Counted from the stretch's first letter, positions 27,260 through 36,878 are shown. The stretch is 64,000 nucleotides of DNA from an uncultured Collinsella sp. (GCA_934667065.1 CAKULD010000008.1:1-64000), one strand, 5' to 3'. Made by a program: numbers and translations. Notes: generated from the sequence alone by a model not told the origin.

Positions 27260-28599
27260 AGCGCTTTCTTGATAAGAGGGACGGATCGGTCGGCCAAATA
27301 CAGCGGAATATTGAGCACCCCATCGTCAAGCCTCAGGTTCTTAAGGGAGTAACGGACTCTCAACGGGGTCGTCTCCGCATGTTTGTCGGCATAGTATTTC
27401 AGACTCTTGGAATGAATGACCTCCCCCGATTTGACCTCAACGGGAACAATATTGTTTCCGACTTGAATCAAAAAATCGACCTCATGCTTTGGTTTCTCGT
27501 TAGTCCAATAGCGCGGAGCGGCATCCAGCTGCGGAAGCAACGCCTGAAGCACGTAGTTCTCGGCAAACGAGCCTTTGAACTCAGAAAAAATCGCGTCCGA
27601 GATGGCGAATGCCGAAGCATCGAGCTTTGCCATACGGCGCAGCAAGCCAATATCAAGACAGTAAACCTTAAAGGCCTTGAGATCATCGTAGGCCGAGAGC
27701 GGTATTCCGCCGCCGGTATTAAGTCGCGCCGACGTGATCAGACCGGCATCGGCGAGCCATTCCAGAGCGTCCTCATATTCGCGGGCACGAGCCCCCTCGC
27801 GAACCGCACCCCAAACAAACTTTTTATTCTCGCGCGCCAGCTGCGTTGGAATTGAGTTCCAAATTTGCGAAAGCTTAGCGAACTGTGCACGACCACCGTG
27901 CTTGGCAAAATCACGCTCATAGGAATCCAAGAGGTCGGATAACACTTTATCAACCTGAGCAATGTCACCCGTTTCGACCCACCGACCAAGAGCTTCCGGC
28001 ATGCCACCGCATGCAAAATAGCGGCGAAGGTGCTCGACGAGTCTGACATGAAAGAAATCCGGTACCGCCTCGATCTGATCCAGACCGCCAAGATACGCAT
28101 CATAGTTTGAGGCGCCTTCGGCCTTTAAAAACTCAGAAAAGCTCATGGGGTGCATCTCCATGAACTCGACCTTTCCCACCGGAAAGGCACTCGTCTCGCG
28201 GGACAAGCGAACACCCAGCAAAGACCCTGCGCACGCAACGTGATATTCGGGGGCCTCATCGCAAAAATACTTGAGAGCACCAACTGCAGAGGGGCAGTCC
28301 TGGATCTCGTCAACAATAAGCAGCGTCTCGCCAGGATCGATGGGCTGGCCAAACGCCAAGGATAGATTTGAAATAATGCGCCGCGGATCACGCGTGCCCT
28401 CGAAAAACTGCGCATATTCGCTTTGAACCCCGGGAGATGGCTCCTCCAGCGTCAGGTATACGCAGTTGCGATACGAGGCGCGGCCGAACTCCTTGAGCGC
28501 CCACGTCTTTCCAACCTGACGCGCTCCTTTAAGGATGAGCGGCTTACGATACTCCGACGCCTTCCAAGCATTAAGCTTGGCGATGATATCCCGCTGCAT
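27250..28599 (-). CDS. AAA ATPase with C-terminal nuclease-like domain (AAA_14/DUF4143 family)
   Basis: The 449-aa protein has Walker A LKGARQVGKTWAL (about residues 22-34), Walker B LLIVDEIQDCPSAV near 95 and the family CAGSLLGV sensor segment. The DUF4143-type C-terminal domain carries a PD-(D/E)XK-like pattern (KHEVDFLIQVGNNIVPVEVKSG). This family is common in gut bacteria and has no settled function; nuclease or mobile-defence roles have been suggested. The start is ATG 28599 after GGGAGG. It is solitary, with a 77-bp multi-palindrome directly upstream and hairpins of one family on both sides. Confidence 0.85.
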   Translation of the reverse strand: MQRDIIAKLNAWKASEYRKPLILKGARQVGKTWALKEFGRASYRNCVYLTLEEPSPGVQSEYAQFFEGTRDPRRIISNLSLAFGQPIDPGETLLIVDEIQDCPSAVGALKYFCDEAPEYHVACAGSLLGVRLSRETSAFPVGKVEFMEMHPMSFSEFLKAEGASNYDAYLGGLDQIEAVPDFFHVRLVEHLRRYFACGGMPEALGRWVETGDIAQVDKVLSDLLDSYERDFAKHGGRAQFAKLSQIWNSIPTQLARENKKFVWGAVREGARAREYEDALEWLADAGLITSARLNTGGGIPLSAYDDLKAFKVYCLDIGLLRRMAKLDASAFAISDAIFSEFKGSFAENYVLQALLPQLDAAPRYWTNEKPKHEVDFLIQVGNNIVPVEVKSGEVIHSKSLKYYADKHAETTPLRVRYSLKNLRLDDGVLNIPLYLADRSVPLIKKALAA

Positions 28600-28615
28600 G
28601 ACCGACCTCCCGCAA

Positions 28616-28692
28616 AAAACTTCCGTAAATGTGAGATTTCTCACATTTTACCCTGGGTAAAACGTGATATTTATCACATTTACGGAAGTTTT
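28616..28692. promoter_or_regulatory. Nested palindromes upstream of the AAA ATPase gene
   Basis: A perfect 19-bp inverted repeat (28616-28634/28674-28692, arm AAAACTTCCGTAAATGTGA) contains three inner palindromes: GTGAGATTTCTCAC, TTTTACCCTGGGTAAAA and GTGATATTTATCAC. It ends 17 bp from the ATPase start, so it covers the promoter or leader. Confidence 0.55.
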
Positions 28693-28730
28693 AGGGCAGT
28701 TTTGTTACATTTTCATCATATACAATGAAG

Positions 28731-28760
28731 TGTGACAGAGGGACTGTCACTTTGTCACAT
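28731..28760 (-). terminator. Hairpin after the ABC transporter operon
   Basis: TGTGACAGAG and CTTTGTCACA arms (9 of 10 paired) lie directly after the stop of the second ABC gene. The sequence is related to the hairpin at 27221-27259. Confidence 0.55.
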
Positions 28761-28762
28761 TC

Positions 28763-30520
28763 TTACAGCTGCCAGGTTGCTGCTTCCTTTTGCAGTGCGA
28801 CCATGCGGGCGAATTCTCCGCCCGCTGCCTTGAGCTGCGCCGGGGTGCCTTGTTCGGAAACCACGCCATCCTTGAGCACGACGATCTTGTCGGCATTTTC
28901 CACCGTGCGCATGCGATGAGCGATCACGATGACCGTTTTACCCGCGAGCAGGCGAGAGAGCGCCTGCTGCACCACGGTCTCGTTCTCTACATCCAGACTC
29001 GCCGTTGCCTCGTCCAGCAGCACGATCGGCGCATCCTTGAGCAGCGCGCGGGCGATGGAGATGCGCTGGCGCTCGCCGCCGGAAAGCTTGGAGCCGTTCT
29101 CGCCGATCATGGTGCTATAGCCCTGTGGCAAGCGACTCACGAACTCGTCGCAGTTGGCGGCACGCGCGGCCGCAAGGACCTCCTCGTCGGTGGCATCGCG
29201 GCGACCCAGGCGAATGTTGCCCATCACCGTGTCATCAAAGAGCAACACGTCCTGGAACACAATGGCGTAGTCGCGCAGCAGCACCTCGGGGTCCACGCTC
29301 GAAACATCTACACCGCCCACGGTAACCTTGCCCGCGGTGGCATCCCAAAAGCGGGCCGCCAAGCGACTCACCGTGGACTTGCCGGAACCCGAAGGCCCGA
29401 CCAGCGCCGTGACCTCACCTTCTTTGGCGGTAAAGCTCACATCGGTAAGAACCTTCTCGCCGGCACGTCCGTCCTCGCCCGCGCCGTAGCCAAACGCCAC
29501 GTGGTCGAATACCACGTCGTGGCCCGCAGACTCAAACTTCTCACTGCCCTGCGCTACGGGCTCTTCCGTGATGGAACGCATGCGCTTGGCCGACGACTCG
29601 GCGGCAAACAGCTCGGTCATCAACATCAGCGCCTGATCAAAGGGTGCATAGATGCGGCTCACCATAAGCAGGAAGGCAAACATCACCAAAAAGTCGACCT
29701 GTCCGGCAGCGACCATCGCGGCGCCCGTGACCAGCGTGGTAGCGATACCCAGACGAAGGATGGCAAAGGCGGAGTTGACCAGCAGGCCACTGGCGAGCTC
29801 TCCCTTGGTAGTCTCGCGCTCCTCGGCATCAATCACGGCGTTAAGACCCTCAAGATAATGGGCTTCCTGATTGGTGGCGCGGATCTCACGCACGCAGTCA
29901 AGCGTCTCTTGGATTGCCTCGGTAACCTTGACCTTCTCGGCACGGACACGGTCAAAGACCGGAGTCATAGGCCCGCGCGTTATAAACAACACGGCAAAGG
30001 CAACGGGCACGCTCCAAAACGCCGCAATCGCCAGCTGCCAGCAAAAGAACAGCGAGGCCACGAACACGATGGCGCTTGCGATGACGGCGCCCCAAAGCTC
30101 TCCGAGCACGTGGCTGTAGGCGTGCTCCATGGTCTGGACATCGCCCATGATAGTCTCGGTTAAATCAGCAAGGTCACGACGGCCAAAAAACGACAGCGGC
30201 AGCTTGCGCAGACGCTCGGCGATATCCATGCGCTGATTGCCGCACTCCTCGTAAAAGATGCAGTAGGTGTAGTAGTACTGCTGCCAGTTGGAGGCAAAGA
30301 GCAGCACCAAAAAGATGACGAGGCCGCCCACGATAGGCAGTGCGTCCGGCAGGTCGGCCCCACTAGTGAGATGCTCGACAAAGCCGGCCATGGCCAGGAA
30401 CAAAAAGCCCATGCCGGCCATGGTAATAAGATTGGTGAGCGTGGTCCAGAATATAGCGCGCTTAACGCCGGCGACACCTTTGTCGGACAGGAAATACTTC
30501 TTTTGGAATGAGGCGAACAT
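28763..30520 (-). CDS. ABC transporter, fused permease and ATPase, second subunit
   Basis: A half-transporter of 585 aa with six N-terminal membrane segments (residues ~20-310) and a C-terminal nucleotide-binding domain: Walker A GPSGSGKST, signature LSGGERQRISIARALL, Walker B IVLLDEATASLD, H-loop IAHRMRTV. Its ATG abuts the stop of the preceding half-transporter with no gap, so the two most likely form a heterodimer. Substrate unknown. The divergent AraC-type regulator next to the pair recalls siderophore-type ABC systems, but this is inference. Confidence 0.88.
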   Translation of the reverse strand: MFASFQKKYFLSDKGVAGVKRAIFWTTLTNLITMAGMGFLFLAMAGFVEHLTSGADLPDALPIVGGLVIFLVLLFASNWQQYYYTYCIFYEECGNQRMDIAERLRKLPLSFFGRRDLADLTETIMGDVQTMEHAYSHVLGELWGAVIASAIVFVASLFFCWQLAIAAFWSVPVAFAVLFITRGPMTPVFDRVRAEKVKVTEAIQETLDCVREIRATNQEAHYLEGLNAVIDAEERETTKGELASGLLVNSAFAILRLGIATTLVTGAAMVAAGQVDFLVMFAFLLMVSRIYAPFDQALMLMTELFAAESSAKRMRSITEEPVAQGSEKFESAGHDVVFDHVAFGYGAGEDGRAGEKVLTDVSFTAKEGEVTALVGPSGSGKSTVSRLAARFWDATAGKVTVGGVDVSSVDPEVLLRDYAIVFQDVLLFDDTVMGNIRLGRRDATDEEVLAAARAANCDEFVSRLPQGYSTMIGENGSKLSGGERQRISIARALLKDAPIVLLDEATASLDVENETVVQQALSRLLAGKTVIVIAHRMRTVENADKIVVLKDGVVSEQGTPAQLKAAGGEFARMVALQKEAATWQL

Positions 30521-32347
30521 TTAGGCCTCGCCTCCCTTCGCGGCGGCAACATCTGCGGTCGCGGCAGTGATCTTCCAGCTCGCGGCCTGCTCGTAGTCGG
30601 CCCACATCTTGGCGTACAGGCCGTGCCGGCTCAGCAGCTCGACATGAGTGCCCATCTCCTGCACGCCGCCCTGGTTGAGCACCACAATTTGGTCGGCGCC
30701 CACCACAGTCGAAAGTCGATGCGCGATCATAATGACGGTGCGGCCCGCCGCCAGCTTGCTAAAGGCGCGCTGGATGAGCGCTTCGTTTTCGGGATCGGCA
30801 AAAGCCGTTGCCTCGTCGAGCACCACGATGGACGCGTCTTTGAGGATCGCGCGGGCAAGCGCCACGCGCTGGACCTCGCCGCCCGAAAGATACGCCCCGC
30901 CCGCTCCGAGCATGGTGTTGATACCCTGCGGGAGCTTGGCCACGATGTCGTCGCACTGGGCCGCGGAGAGGGCCGCACGCACTTCGTCGTCGGTGGCAGT
31001 CGGCCTGGAGGCGCGAACGTTGTCGGCAAGCGTCTGGCGGAACAGCTGGTTGGTCTGGAACACAAAGGCAACCTGGTCCATGAGCTCGTGCGGATCCATG
31101 TCGCGGACATCCACGCCGCCCACGAGCACGCGGCCTGCGGAAACATCCCAAAAACGCGGGATCAAGCTCGCGCAGGTCGACTTGCCACCACCCGAGGGAC
31201 CCACCAGCGCAAGGGTGCTACCAGCGGGAACGCTGAAACTTACATGGCTAACGGCAGGTGCCTCGGCACCCTCGTGTGTAAAGCTCACGTCATCAAAACG
31301 CACGTCACTGCCAACAGGGTGCTTGGGCCGAGCGGGCACGGGAAGCTGCTGCGACTCCATAACGCTCCGGATGCGAGCCAGTGAATCGGCACTCATCTGA
31401 GACGCCTCGCCCACAAACATGAGCTTGGTCATGGCCGTTGGCACCACGGCAGAAAAGATCGCGTAAAAGGTGAAGTTAGTCATAAAACGTGCAAAGTCCG
31501 TCTCGCCCGGTGCCAGCAGCAGCGCCACAGGCAGCACGAATGCCACGAGGCCGTTGAGCGCCGTAAGGTTGAGCACCTGCGGGCCTCGGCAGAACGTGCC
31601 CGCGTAGCTTTGCGCCATGTGCGCGTACTCGGCAATCGCATCGTGGAACGCCTTAAAGGAGTAGACCGTCTGCTGAAACACCTTGACCACAGGGATGCCA
31701 CGCACGTATTCGGTACCGGTCTTGTTCATTTTGACCAGCGCGCCCATGTAGGCCTTCATAAACTCGGCGCCTTTGCCGCTCATCATGGTGGCCATAGCGC
31801 CCATCGACACGGCAACCGACACCAGACAGGCCGCACCCAGGCGCCAATCAAAGGAGAAAAGCAGCACGAGCAGGCCCACGACCATGGCGGCGGCACCAGC
31901 CACATCGGGCAGCATGTGTGCGAGCAGCGTCTCGGTAGAAGCAGCACACCCGTCTACGATACGGCGCAGCTCGCCGGTGGCATGCGTGTCAAAGTAGCCG
32001 AGCGGCAGCTTAAGCAGATGCTCGCTTGTGGCCTTGCGGATATTGGACGCGCAGCGAAACGCGGACAGGTGCGTGCACATGAGTCCCGCAAAATAGACTA
32101 CAATGCTTGCCAGGGCAAAGCCCACCGCCCACCAGCCATACATCGCGATGCCGCTGGCTTCGCTCCAGTTGGGCGCCACGGCGATAAAGTCGCGCGCGAC
32201 AAGCCAAATGCACACGTACGGACCAAAGCTCAGCAGCTGTGAGAGTGCCGAGAGCGCCATGCCCAGATACGTTAGGAATTTACGGTCACCGGCATACGCG
32301 AGCAACTCGCCGATGCCGCCACCTTCCTTTTTTGATCCCTTTGCCAT
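30521..32347 (-). CDS. ABC transporter, fused permease and ATPase, first subunit
   Basis: The 608-aa partner of the following gene, with six membrane segments and a nucleotide-binding domain (Walker A GPSGGGKST, signature LSGGEVQRVALARAIL, Walker B VVLDEATAFADPENE, H-loop IAHRLSTV). The DEATAFADPENE form recalls transporters of the YbtP/YbtQ-IrtAB group, in which export-type folds import ferric siderophores. That comparison is from memory and not proven. The start is ATG 32347 after AAGGGA. A 28-bp palindrome lies between this operon and the divergent AraC gene. Confidence 0.88.
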   Translation of the reverse strand: MAKGSKKEGGGIGELLAYAGDRKFLTYLGMALSALSQLLSFGPYVCIWLVARDFIAVAPNWSEASGIAMYGWWAVGFALASIVVYFAGLMCTHLSAFRCASNIRKATSEHLLKLPLGYFDTHATGELRRIVDGCAASTETLLAHMLPDVAGAAAMVVGLLVLLFSFDWRLGAACLVSVAVSMGAMATMMSGKGAEFMKAYMGALVKMNKTGTEYVRGIPVVKVFQQTVYSFKAFHDAIAEYAHMAQSYAGTFCRGPQVLNLTALNGLVAFVLPVALLLAPGETDFARFMTNFTFYAIFSAVVPTAMTKLMFVGEASQMSADSLARIRSVMESQQLPVPARPKHPVGSDVRFDDVSFTHEGAEAPAVSHVSFSVPAGSTLALVGPSGGGKSTCASLIPRFWDVSAGRVLVGGVDVRDMDPHELMDQVAFVFQTNQLFRQTLADNVRASRPTATDDEVRAALSAAQCDDIVAKLPQGINTMLGAGGAYLSGGEVQRVALARAILKDASIVVLDEATAFADPENEALIQRAFSKLAAGRTVIMIAHRLSTVVGADQIVVLNQGGVQEMGTHVELLSRHGLYAKMWADYEQAASWKITAATADVAAAKGGEA

Positions 32348-32394
32348 GAGATTCCCTTCTAACGGCTTGAGAGTTAACCGCCATCAACTTATCA

Positions 32395-32422
32395 TTGATT
32401 GTTAGCCATGGCTCACAATCAA
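32395..32422. promoter_or_regulatory. Palindromic operator between the ABC operon and the araC-type gene
   Basis: Two 14-bp arms (TTGATTGTTAGCCA and its inverse) match at 13 positions, centred at 32408. The site lies 48 bp from the ABC start and 45 bp from the regulator start, so one protein bound there could control both directions. Confidence 0.6.
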
Positions 32423-32466
32423 GCCAGGCATGGACGTTTTCGCAAAGGAAGGGGACGCTTTTGCAA

Positions 32467-33465
32467 ATGCGGCGGGCAGCAACCGACATAACCGAGCTCT
32501 ACGCACCGCAGTTTGAGCAGTTTGGCCTGGAGCTTACCGGCAAGGGCGCCGTCTTTACCGGCGAGGTGGCTAACGACCGGGCGCGCGGCCGCGCATGGAT
32601 CATGCCCCTCTCCCCTGCCTGCATTGTCATGGAACATTTCATTACCCCGACGCACGATATGTACCTGGCCGAATACACACCAGAGCCGTATGCCTGCGTG
32701 AGCGAGGTCAGCGCGCCCACGCTAACGTGCATGCCCCAGGCCGGCATAACGCCCGCGAACCTTAAACCCTTGCACGGACCGTGGCCGAACAACGCGGTTT
32801 GCAGTTTTATTCAAGACAACTGTGGCGAAGAGCTGAGCCCGCTGTTTGCGGGGCAGCTCTATCACTCGCGCTCGGTGCTCTTCTTGCCCGGGTATTTTGA
32901 TGAACTGGAGAGCCGCTATCCCGCCGAGTTCGCGGGAGTCTTCGGGGCGTTTGCCGAGCCTTGGCACGAGGAGGCGACATCAGTCATCTGCCACACGCTG
33001 CGCCGGATTAACGAGGACCGCGCCCGTACCGTGGGCGGGCACCTTTATATGCAAGGTATTGTTGAAACCATGGTCGCCGAGCTCGCCTACTCGCGCGCAG
33101 CCCACAGGCAGGCACAACAAGCAGCAGACACGCGGGCCAGTGTAAGCCTTGCCAACGAGGCGGCAGCGATGGTCGAGCGCGCGCTCGACAAAGGTAGACG
33201 TGTGGGTGTCAACGAGGTGGCCGAGAGGCTCTACACAAGCCGCTCCAAACTATGTGCCACCTTTAAGGCCCAAACCGGCGAATCTTTGGGCGCTTACATT
33301 CGAAGGCGCCGCATGGAACGAGCACAGGAGCTTTTAGCCGACAGCTCGCTCACGATAGCCCAGGTAGCAGAGCGACTAGGCTACCCCCAGCAGGCCGCCT
33401 TCACCCAAGCCTTCAAGCAATACACCGGCACCACCCCTACCACCTGGCGCTCCCAACATATATAA
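32467..33465 (+). CDS. AraC-family transcriptional regulator
   Basis: The 332-aa protein has an unassigned N-terminal ~225-residue sensing domain and a C-terminal double helix-turn-helix. The first helix pair is around GVNEVAERLYTSRSKLCATFKAQTG and the second around LTIAQVAERLGYPQQAAFTQAFKQYTG, with YIRRRRMERAQELL between. ATG 32467 and an in-frame TTG at 32461 are both possible after AAGGAAGGGG; readings further upstream would cover the operator. It is divergent from the ABC pair, its probable target. Confidence 0.85.
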   Translation: MRRAATDITELYAPQFEQFGLELTGKGAVFTGEVANDRARGRAWIMPLSPACIVMEHFITPTHDMYLAEYTPEPYACVSEVSAPTLTCMPQAGITPANLKPLHGPWPNNAVCSFIQDNCGEELSPLFAGQLYHSRSVLFLPGYFDELESRYPAEFAGVFGAFAEPWHEEATSVICHTLRRINEDRARTVGGHLYMQGIVETMVAELAYSRAAHRQAQQAADTRASVSLANEAAAMVERALDKGRRVGVNEVAERLYTSRSKLCATFKAQTGESLGAYIRRRRMERAQELLADSSLTIAQVAERLGYPQQAAFTQAFKQYTGTTPTTWRSQHI

Positions 33466-33466
33466 A

Positions 33467-33495
33467 GAGCGAGGGCGCCGCCGGCGCCCTCGCTC
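33467..33495. terminator. GC-rich hairpin after the araC-type gene
   Basis: Perfect 14-bp arms GAGCGAGGGCGCCG / CGGCGCCCTCGCTC around one base begin 2 bp after the stop. No T-run follows. Confidence 0.6.
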
Positions 33496-33542
33496 ACCAA
33501 ATTCCACTCAGCCCACCTGACCCGAACGGCCGAGTCGTCACA

Positions 33543-33683
33543 GAACCCGGGAGCCCCGGCAGGGCGGGTGCTTGCTCAAAATGAGTTCCGCACGCAAAGA
33601 AGGCCACTTAATGTGGCCTTCGTCTTGCGCAGGACTGTTCGAAATTTTGAGGAAGCACCCGCCCTGCCGGGGCTCCCGGGTTC
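33543..33683 (-). ncRNA. Structured 3'-UTR element, copy 2
   Basis: Arms 33543-33582 and 33644-33683 pair at 39 of 40 positions. Read on the minus strand the interior has, in the same order as copy 1, ACAGTCCTG, a GAAGGCCAC-ATTAA-GTGGCCTTC hairpin and GTGCGGAACTC. The outer GGAGCCCCGG end is also shared with copy 1, but the rest of the stem differs. It begins 4 bp after the gatB stop, in sense orientation. Confidence 0.55.
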
Positions 33684-33687
33684 CCGC

Positions 33688-35364
33688 TTACGAGAGCGAC
33701 GTTCTCAGCAACTCGTTGAAGAGCTTCGGGTTACCCTTGCCGCGGCTCGCCTTCATGCACTGGCCCACCAAAAAGCCGATGACCTTCTGGTTGCCGTCGC
33801 GGTATTGCTGCGCCTGCTCGGCACAATTTGCCAGTACCTCGTCCACAATCGGCTGCAGCGCGCCGGCATCGCTCACCTGACGCATGCCGCGGTCGTCGAC
33901 GATCTTGTTGGGGTCGTCGCCGGTCTGGGCCATGGCCTCAAAGACCTCGTGCGCCTGGTTGGAGCTGATGGCATCGGTCGCTAGCAGCTTGGCAAGTGCG
34001 GCCACCTGAGCCGGCGCAATGCCGGACTCGGCAAGCGACACGCCCGCGCCCTTAAGGTAGGCAATCATCTCGTTGACCAGCAGGTTCGCGACCGTCTGGG
34101 CCTCCTTGCCGGCCATACCGGCAGCGGCGGCCTCAAAGAACTCGGCGAACTCGGGGTCGCCGGCAATCTGCTCGGCGTCGGCCGTCTTAATGCCAAAGTC
34201 GGCCTCAAAACGGGCGCGCTTGGCATCGGGCAGCTCGGGGATCTCACCACGGCAACGGTCGATAAACTCGTCGTCCAAATCGAACGGTGCCAGATCGGGA
34301 TCGGGGAACAGGCGATAGTCGTCGGCCGTCTCCTTCACGCGCATGACCACGGTGCGCTTGCGGCTGGGCTCCCAGTGGCGGGTCTCCTGATAGATGATGC
34401 CGCCCTCCTCGAGCACCTCGGCCTGGCGGCAAATCTCGTAGGCAAGACCGTCGTGCAGGCTCTTGAACGAGTTGAGGTTCTTGAGCTCGGTCTTGGTGCC
34501 CAGCTTGGTCTCGCCGCGGCGACGCAGCGACACGTTGCCGTCGCAGCGCATGGAGCCCTTCTCCATGGAGCAGTCGGAAATGCCCAGCGTCACAAAGATG
34601 CGACGGAGCTTCTCCATGAACAGGCGGGCTTCCTCGGGCGTACGCAGGTCGGGCTCGGTGACGAGCTCGATCAGCGGCGTGCCACAGCGGTTGTAGTCGA
34701 CGAGCGACTCGGCCGCAGCGGTAATGCGGCCCTCGGCACCGCCCACGTGCACCATCTTGGCGGCGTCCTCCTCCATATGGATGCGCAGAATGCGGATGGG
34801 CACCGTGTAGGAGCCGTCCTCGCGGCGCTCGGGCATCTGCAGGTTGGACGCATCGTAGCTGGCCAGGTGACCGGCGCGCTGGTTGCCCTCGCGCATGGTC
34901 GACGTCATGGACGTGGACAGGCCCTCGGCGTTGGCAGAGGCGCTCGCAAGGCTCTGGGCCTCGGCCTCGCCAAACGCGCAGTCGGGGCGCTCGGCGGCAC
35001 CGCGACCGGTCACGTCCAGATCCAGGTGGCCGTACATGGCAAAGGCGACCGGACCCTGCGTGGTCTGGAAGTTCTTGGCCATGTCGGGATAGAAGTAGTG
35101 CTTGCGGTAGAACATCGAGTGGCGCTGGATCTCGCAGTTGGTGGCGAGACCGGCCTTGACGATGCTCTCGATGGCGCGCTTGTTGGGCACCGGCAGGGCG
35201 CCGGGCAGGCCCAGGCACACCGGGCACACGTTGGCGTTGGGCTCGTCATCGTGGCTGAGCTTGCAGTTGCAGAACATCTTGGTGTCGAGTGCGGTGAGCT
35301 CGGTGTGGATCTCCAGGCCGATCACGGCCTCCCAATCCTGCAGGACCTCGGAAAGCTCCTTCAT
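33688..35364 (-). CDS. gatB: Asp/Glu-tRNA amidotransferase subunit B
   Basis: The tRNA-binding kinase subunit of GatCAB, which converts Glu-tRNA(Gln) and/or Asp-tRNA(Asn) to the correct aminoacyl-tRNA. The 558-aa protein has the cradle-domain motifs WEAVIGLEIHTEL, the zinc-site cysteines in FCNCKLSHDDEPNANVCPVCLGLPGALP and the C-terminal YqeY-like tail (GFLVGQCMKASRGKGNPKL). Its ATG shares one base with the gatA stop. It is the last gene of gatC-gatA-gatB. Confidence 0.97.
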   Translation of the reverse strand: MKELSEVLQDWEAVIGLEIHTELTALDTKMFCNCKLSHDDEPNANVCPVCLGLPGALPVPNKRAIESIVKAGLATNCEIQRHSMFYRKHYFYPDMAKNFQTTQGPVAFAMYGHLDLDVTGRGAAERPDCAFGEAEAQSLASASANAEGLSTSMTSTMREGNQRAGHLASYDASNLQMPERREDGSYTVPIRILRIHMEEDAAKMVHVGGAEGRITAAAESLVDYNRCGTPLIELVTEPDLRTPEEARLFMEKLRRIFVTLGISDCSMEKGSMRCDGNVSLRRRGETKLGTKTELKNLNSFKSLHDGLAYEICRQAEVLEEGGIIYQETRHWEPSRKRTVVMRVKETADDYRLFPDPDLAPFDLDDEFIDRCRGEIPELPDAKRARFEADFGIKTADAEQIAGDPEFAEFFEAAAAGMAGKEAQTVANLLVNEMIAYLKGAGVSLAESGIAPAQVAALAKLLATDAISSNQAHEVFEAMAQTGDDPNKIVDDRGMRQVSDAGALQPIVDEVLANCAEQAQQYRDGNQKVIGFLVGQCMKASRGKGNPKLFNELLRTSLS

Positions 35365-36878
35365 TACAGCTCGCCTCCCTTCCCGGCAAAATCGGGCGCG
35401 ACGGAAAGCGCGGGCGCGCCCGTGGCGGCATCGGCAAAGCCGCGCTCCAGGGCGCGGGCAAACGTGAGCAGCTGACGGTCCTTAAAGGCAGGGCCCACCA
35501 GCTGGGCAGAAACGGGCAGCTTGCTGTCCTCGCCCAGGCCCAGCGGCACCGAGATGCCACCGTTGCCGCAAATGTTGAGCGAAATGGTGTACAGGTCCGA
35601 GAGGTACATCTGCGTGGGGTCGCTGATCTCGCCAAACTTAAAGGCCGTGCGCGGCGAGGCGGGCATCAGGATCGTGTCCACCTTGGCATACGCGGCGTCG
35701 TAGTCCTGCGTGATGAGCGTGCGGGCCTTCTGCGCGGCGTAGTAGTACTTGTCGTACACGCCCGAGCTCAGCAGGTAGGCGCCGAGCATCTGACGGCGCT
35801 TGGCCTCGGCACCAAAGCCGTGGGCGCGCGAGAGCGAGCTCTGGTCGGACAGGTTGGCGCAGCCTTTCTCCTGGTAACCGTAGCGAATGCCGTCGAAGCG
35901 GGCCAGGTTGGAGAACGCCTCGGCCGGGCCGATGACGTAGTAGGCGGCGATGGCGGCGTCCAGGTGCGGCAGGTCAACCTCGACCAGCTCGGCGCCCTGG
36001 TTCTGCAGCTCCTGGGCAGCGCGCTGAACAGCGGCCTTGACCTCGGGCGTCAGGCCCTCGGCCTCCATAAACGCGGGGATGATGCCCACGCGCTTGCCCT
36101 CGATGCTGTCGTTGAGGTGCTCGGTAAAGTCGACGGCACAGTCCTGGCTGGTGCAGTCGTACGGATCGCGGCCCGCACCGGTGAGCGCGTTCATGGCCAG
36201 CGCGACGTCCTCGACCGTGCGGCCGAAGGGGCCAACCTGGTCGAGCGACGAGCCGAAGGCCACCACGCCGTAGCGGCTCACGGCGCCATACGTGGGCTTA
36301 AGGCCCACCACGCCGCAGAGCGCCGCCGGCTGGCGGATGGAGCCGCCGGTGTCCGAGCCCAGCGAGAGCGCGACCTCGCCCGCGGCGACGGCGGCAGCGG
36401 AGCCACCCGAGGAGCCACCGGGCACGCGCTCGGTATCCCAAGGGTTGTTGGTGCGGTGGAAGGCCGAGCTCTCGGTAGAGCTACCAAAGGCGAACTCGTC
36501 CATATTGGCCTTGCCCATGGGCAGGCAACCGGCGTCGAGCATGCGCTGGACGCAGGTAGCGGTATAGACGCTCTGGTAGTCCTGGAGCATGCGGGAAGCG
36601 CAAGTGGTGCGCGTGCCCACGAGGTTCATGTTGTCCTTGATGGCCAGCGGCACGCCCGCGAGCGGGGGCAGCGGCTTTCCGGCGGCACGGTCGGCATCCA
36701 CGCGCGCGGCGGCCTCGAGTGCGAGCTCGGGCGACACCTGCAGGAATGTCTGGACCCCGCCCTCGCGCGCCTCGATGGCGGCAAGGGAGGCCTGGGCCAC
36801 CTCGGTAGCGGTAAAGTCGCCGGCGGCAACGCCCGCGGCGATCTGAGCGGCGGTAAGGGAATCGAAGCTCTGCGCCAT
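35364..36878 (-). CDS. gatA: Asp/Glu-tRNA amidotransferase subunit A
   Basis: The amidase subunit that releases ammonia from glutamine, 504 aa. The amidase signature region GGSSGGSAAAVAAGEVALSLGSDTGGSIRQPA holds the Ser-cisSer-Lys triad, with the lysine in GVPLAIKDNMN. One-base TAATG overlaps join it to gatC upstream and gatB downstream, implying a single translationally coupled operon. Confidence 0.97.
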   Translation of the reverse strand: MAQSFDSLTAAQIAAGVAAGDFTATEVAQASLAAIEAREGGVQTFLQVSPELALEAAARVDADRAAGKPLPPLAGVPLAIKDNMNLVGTRTTCASRMLQDYQSVYTATCVQRMLDAGCLPMGKANMDEFAFGSSTESSAFHRTNNPWDTERVPGGSSGGSAAAVAAGEVALSLGSDTGGSIRQPAALCGVVGLKPTYGAVSRYGVVAFGSSLDQVGPFGRTVEDVALAMNALTGAGRDPYDCTSQDCAVDFTEHLNDSIEGKRVGIIPAFMEAEGLTPEVKAAVQRAAQELQNQGAELVEVDLPHLDAAIAAYYVIGPAEAFSNLARFDGIRYGYQEKGCANLSDQSSLSRAHGFGAEAKRRQMLGAYLLSSGVYDKYYYAAQKARTLITQDYDAAYAKVDTILMPASPRTAFKFGEISDPTQMYLSDLYTISLNICGNGGISVPLGLGEDSKLPVSAQLVGPAFKDRQLLTFARALERGFADAATGAPALSVAPDFAGKGGEL

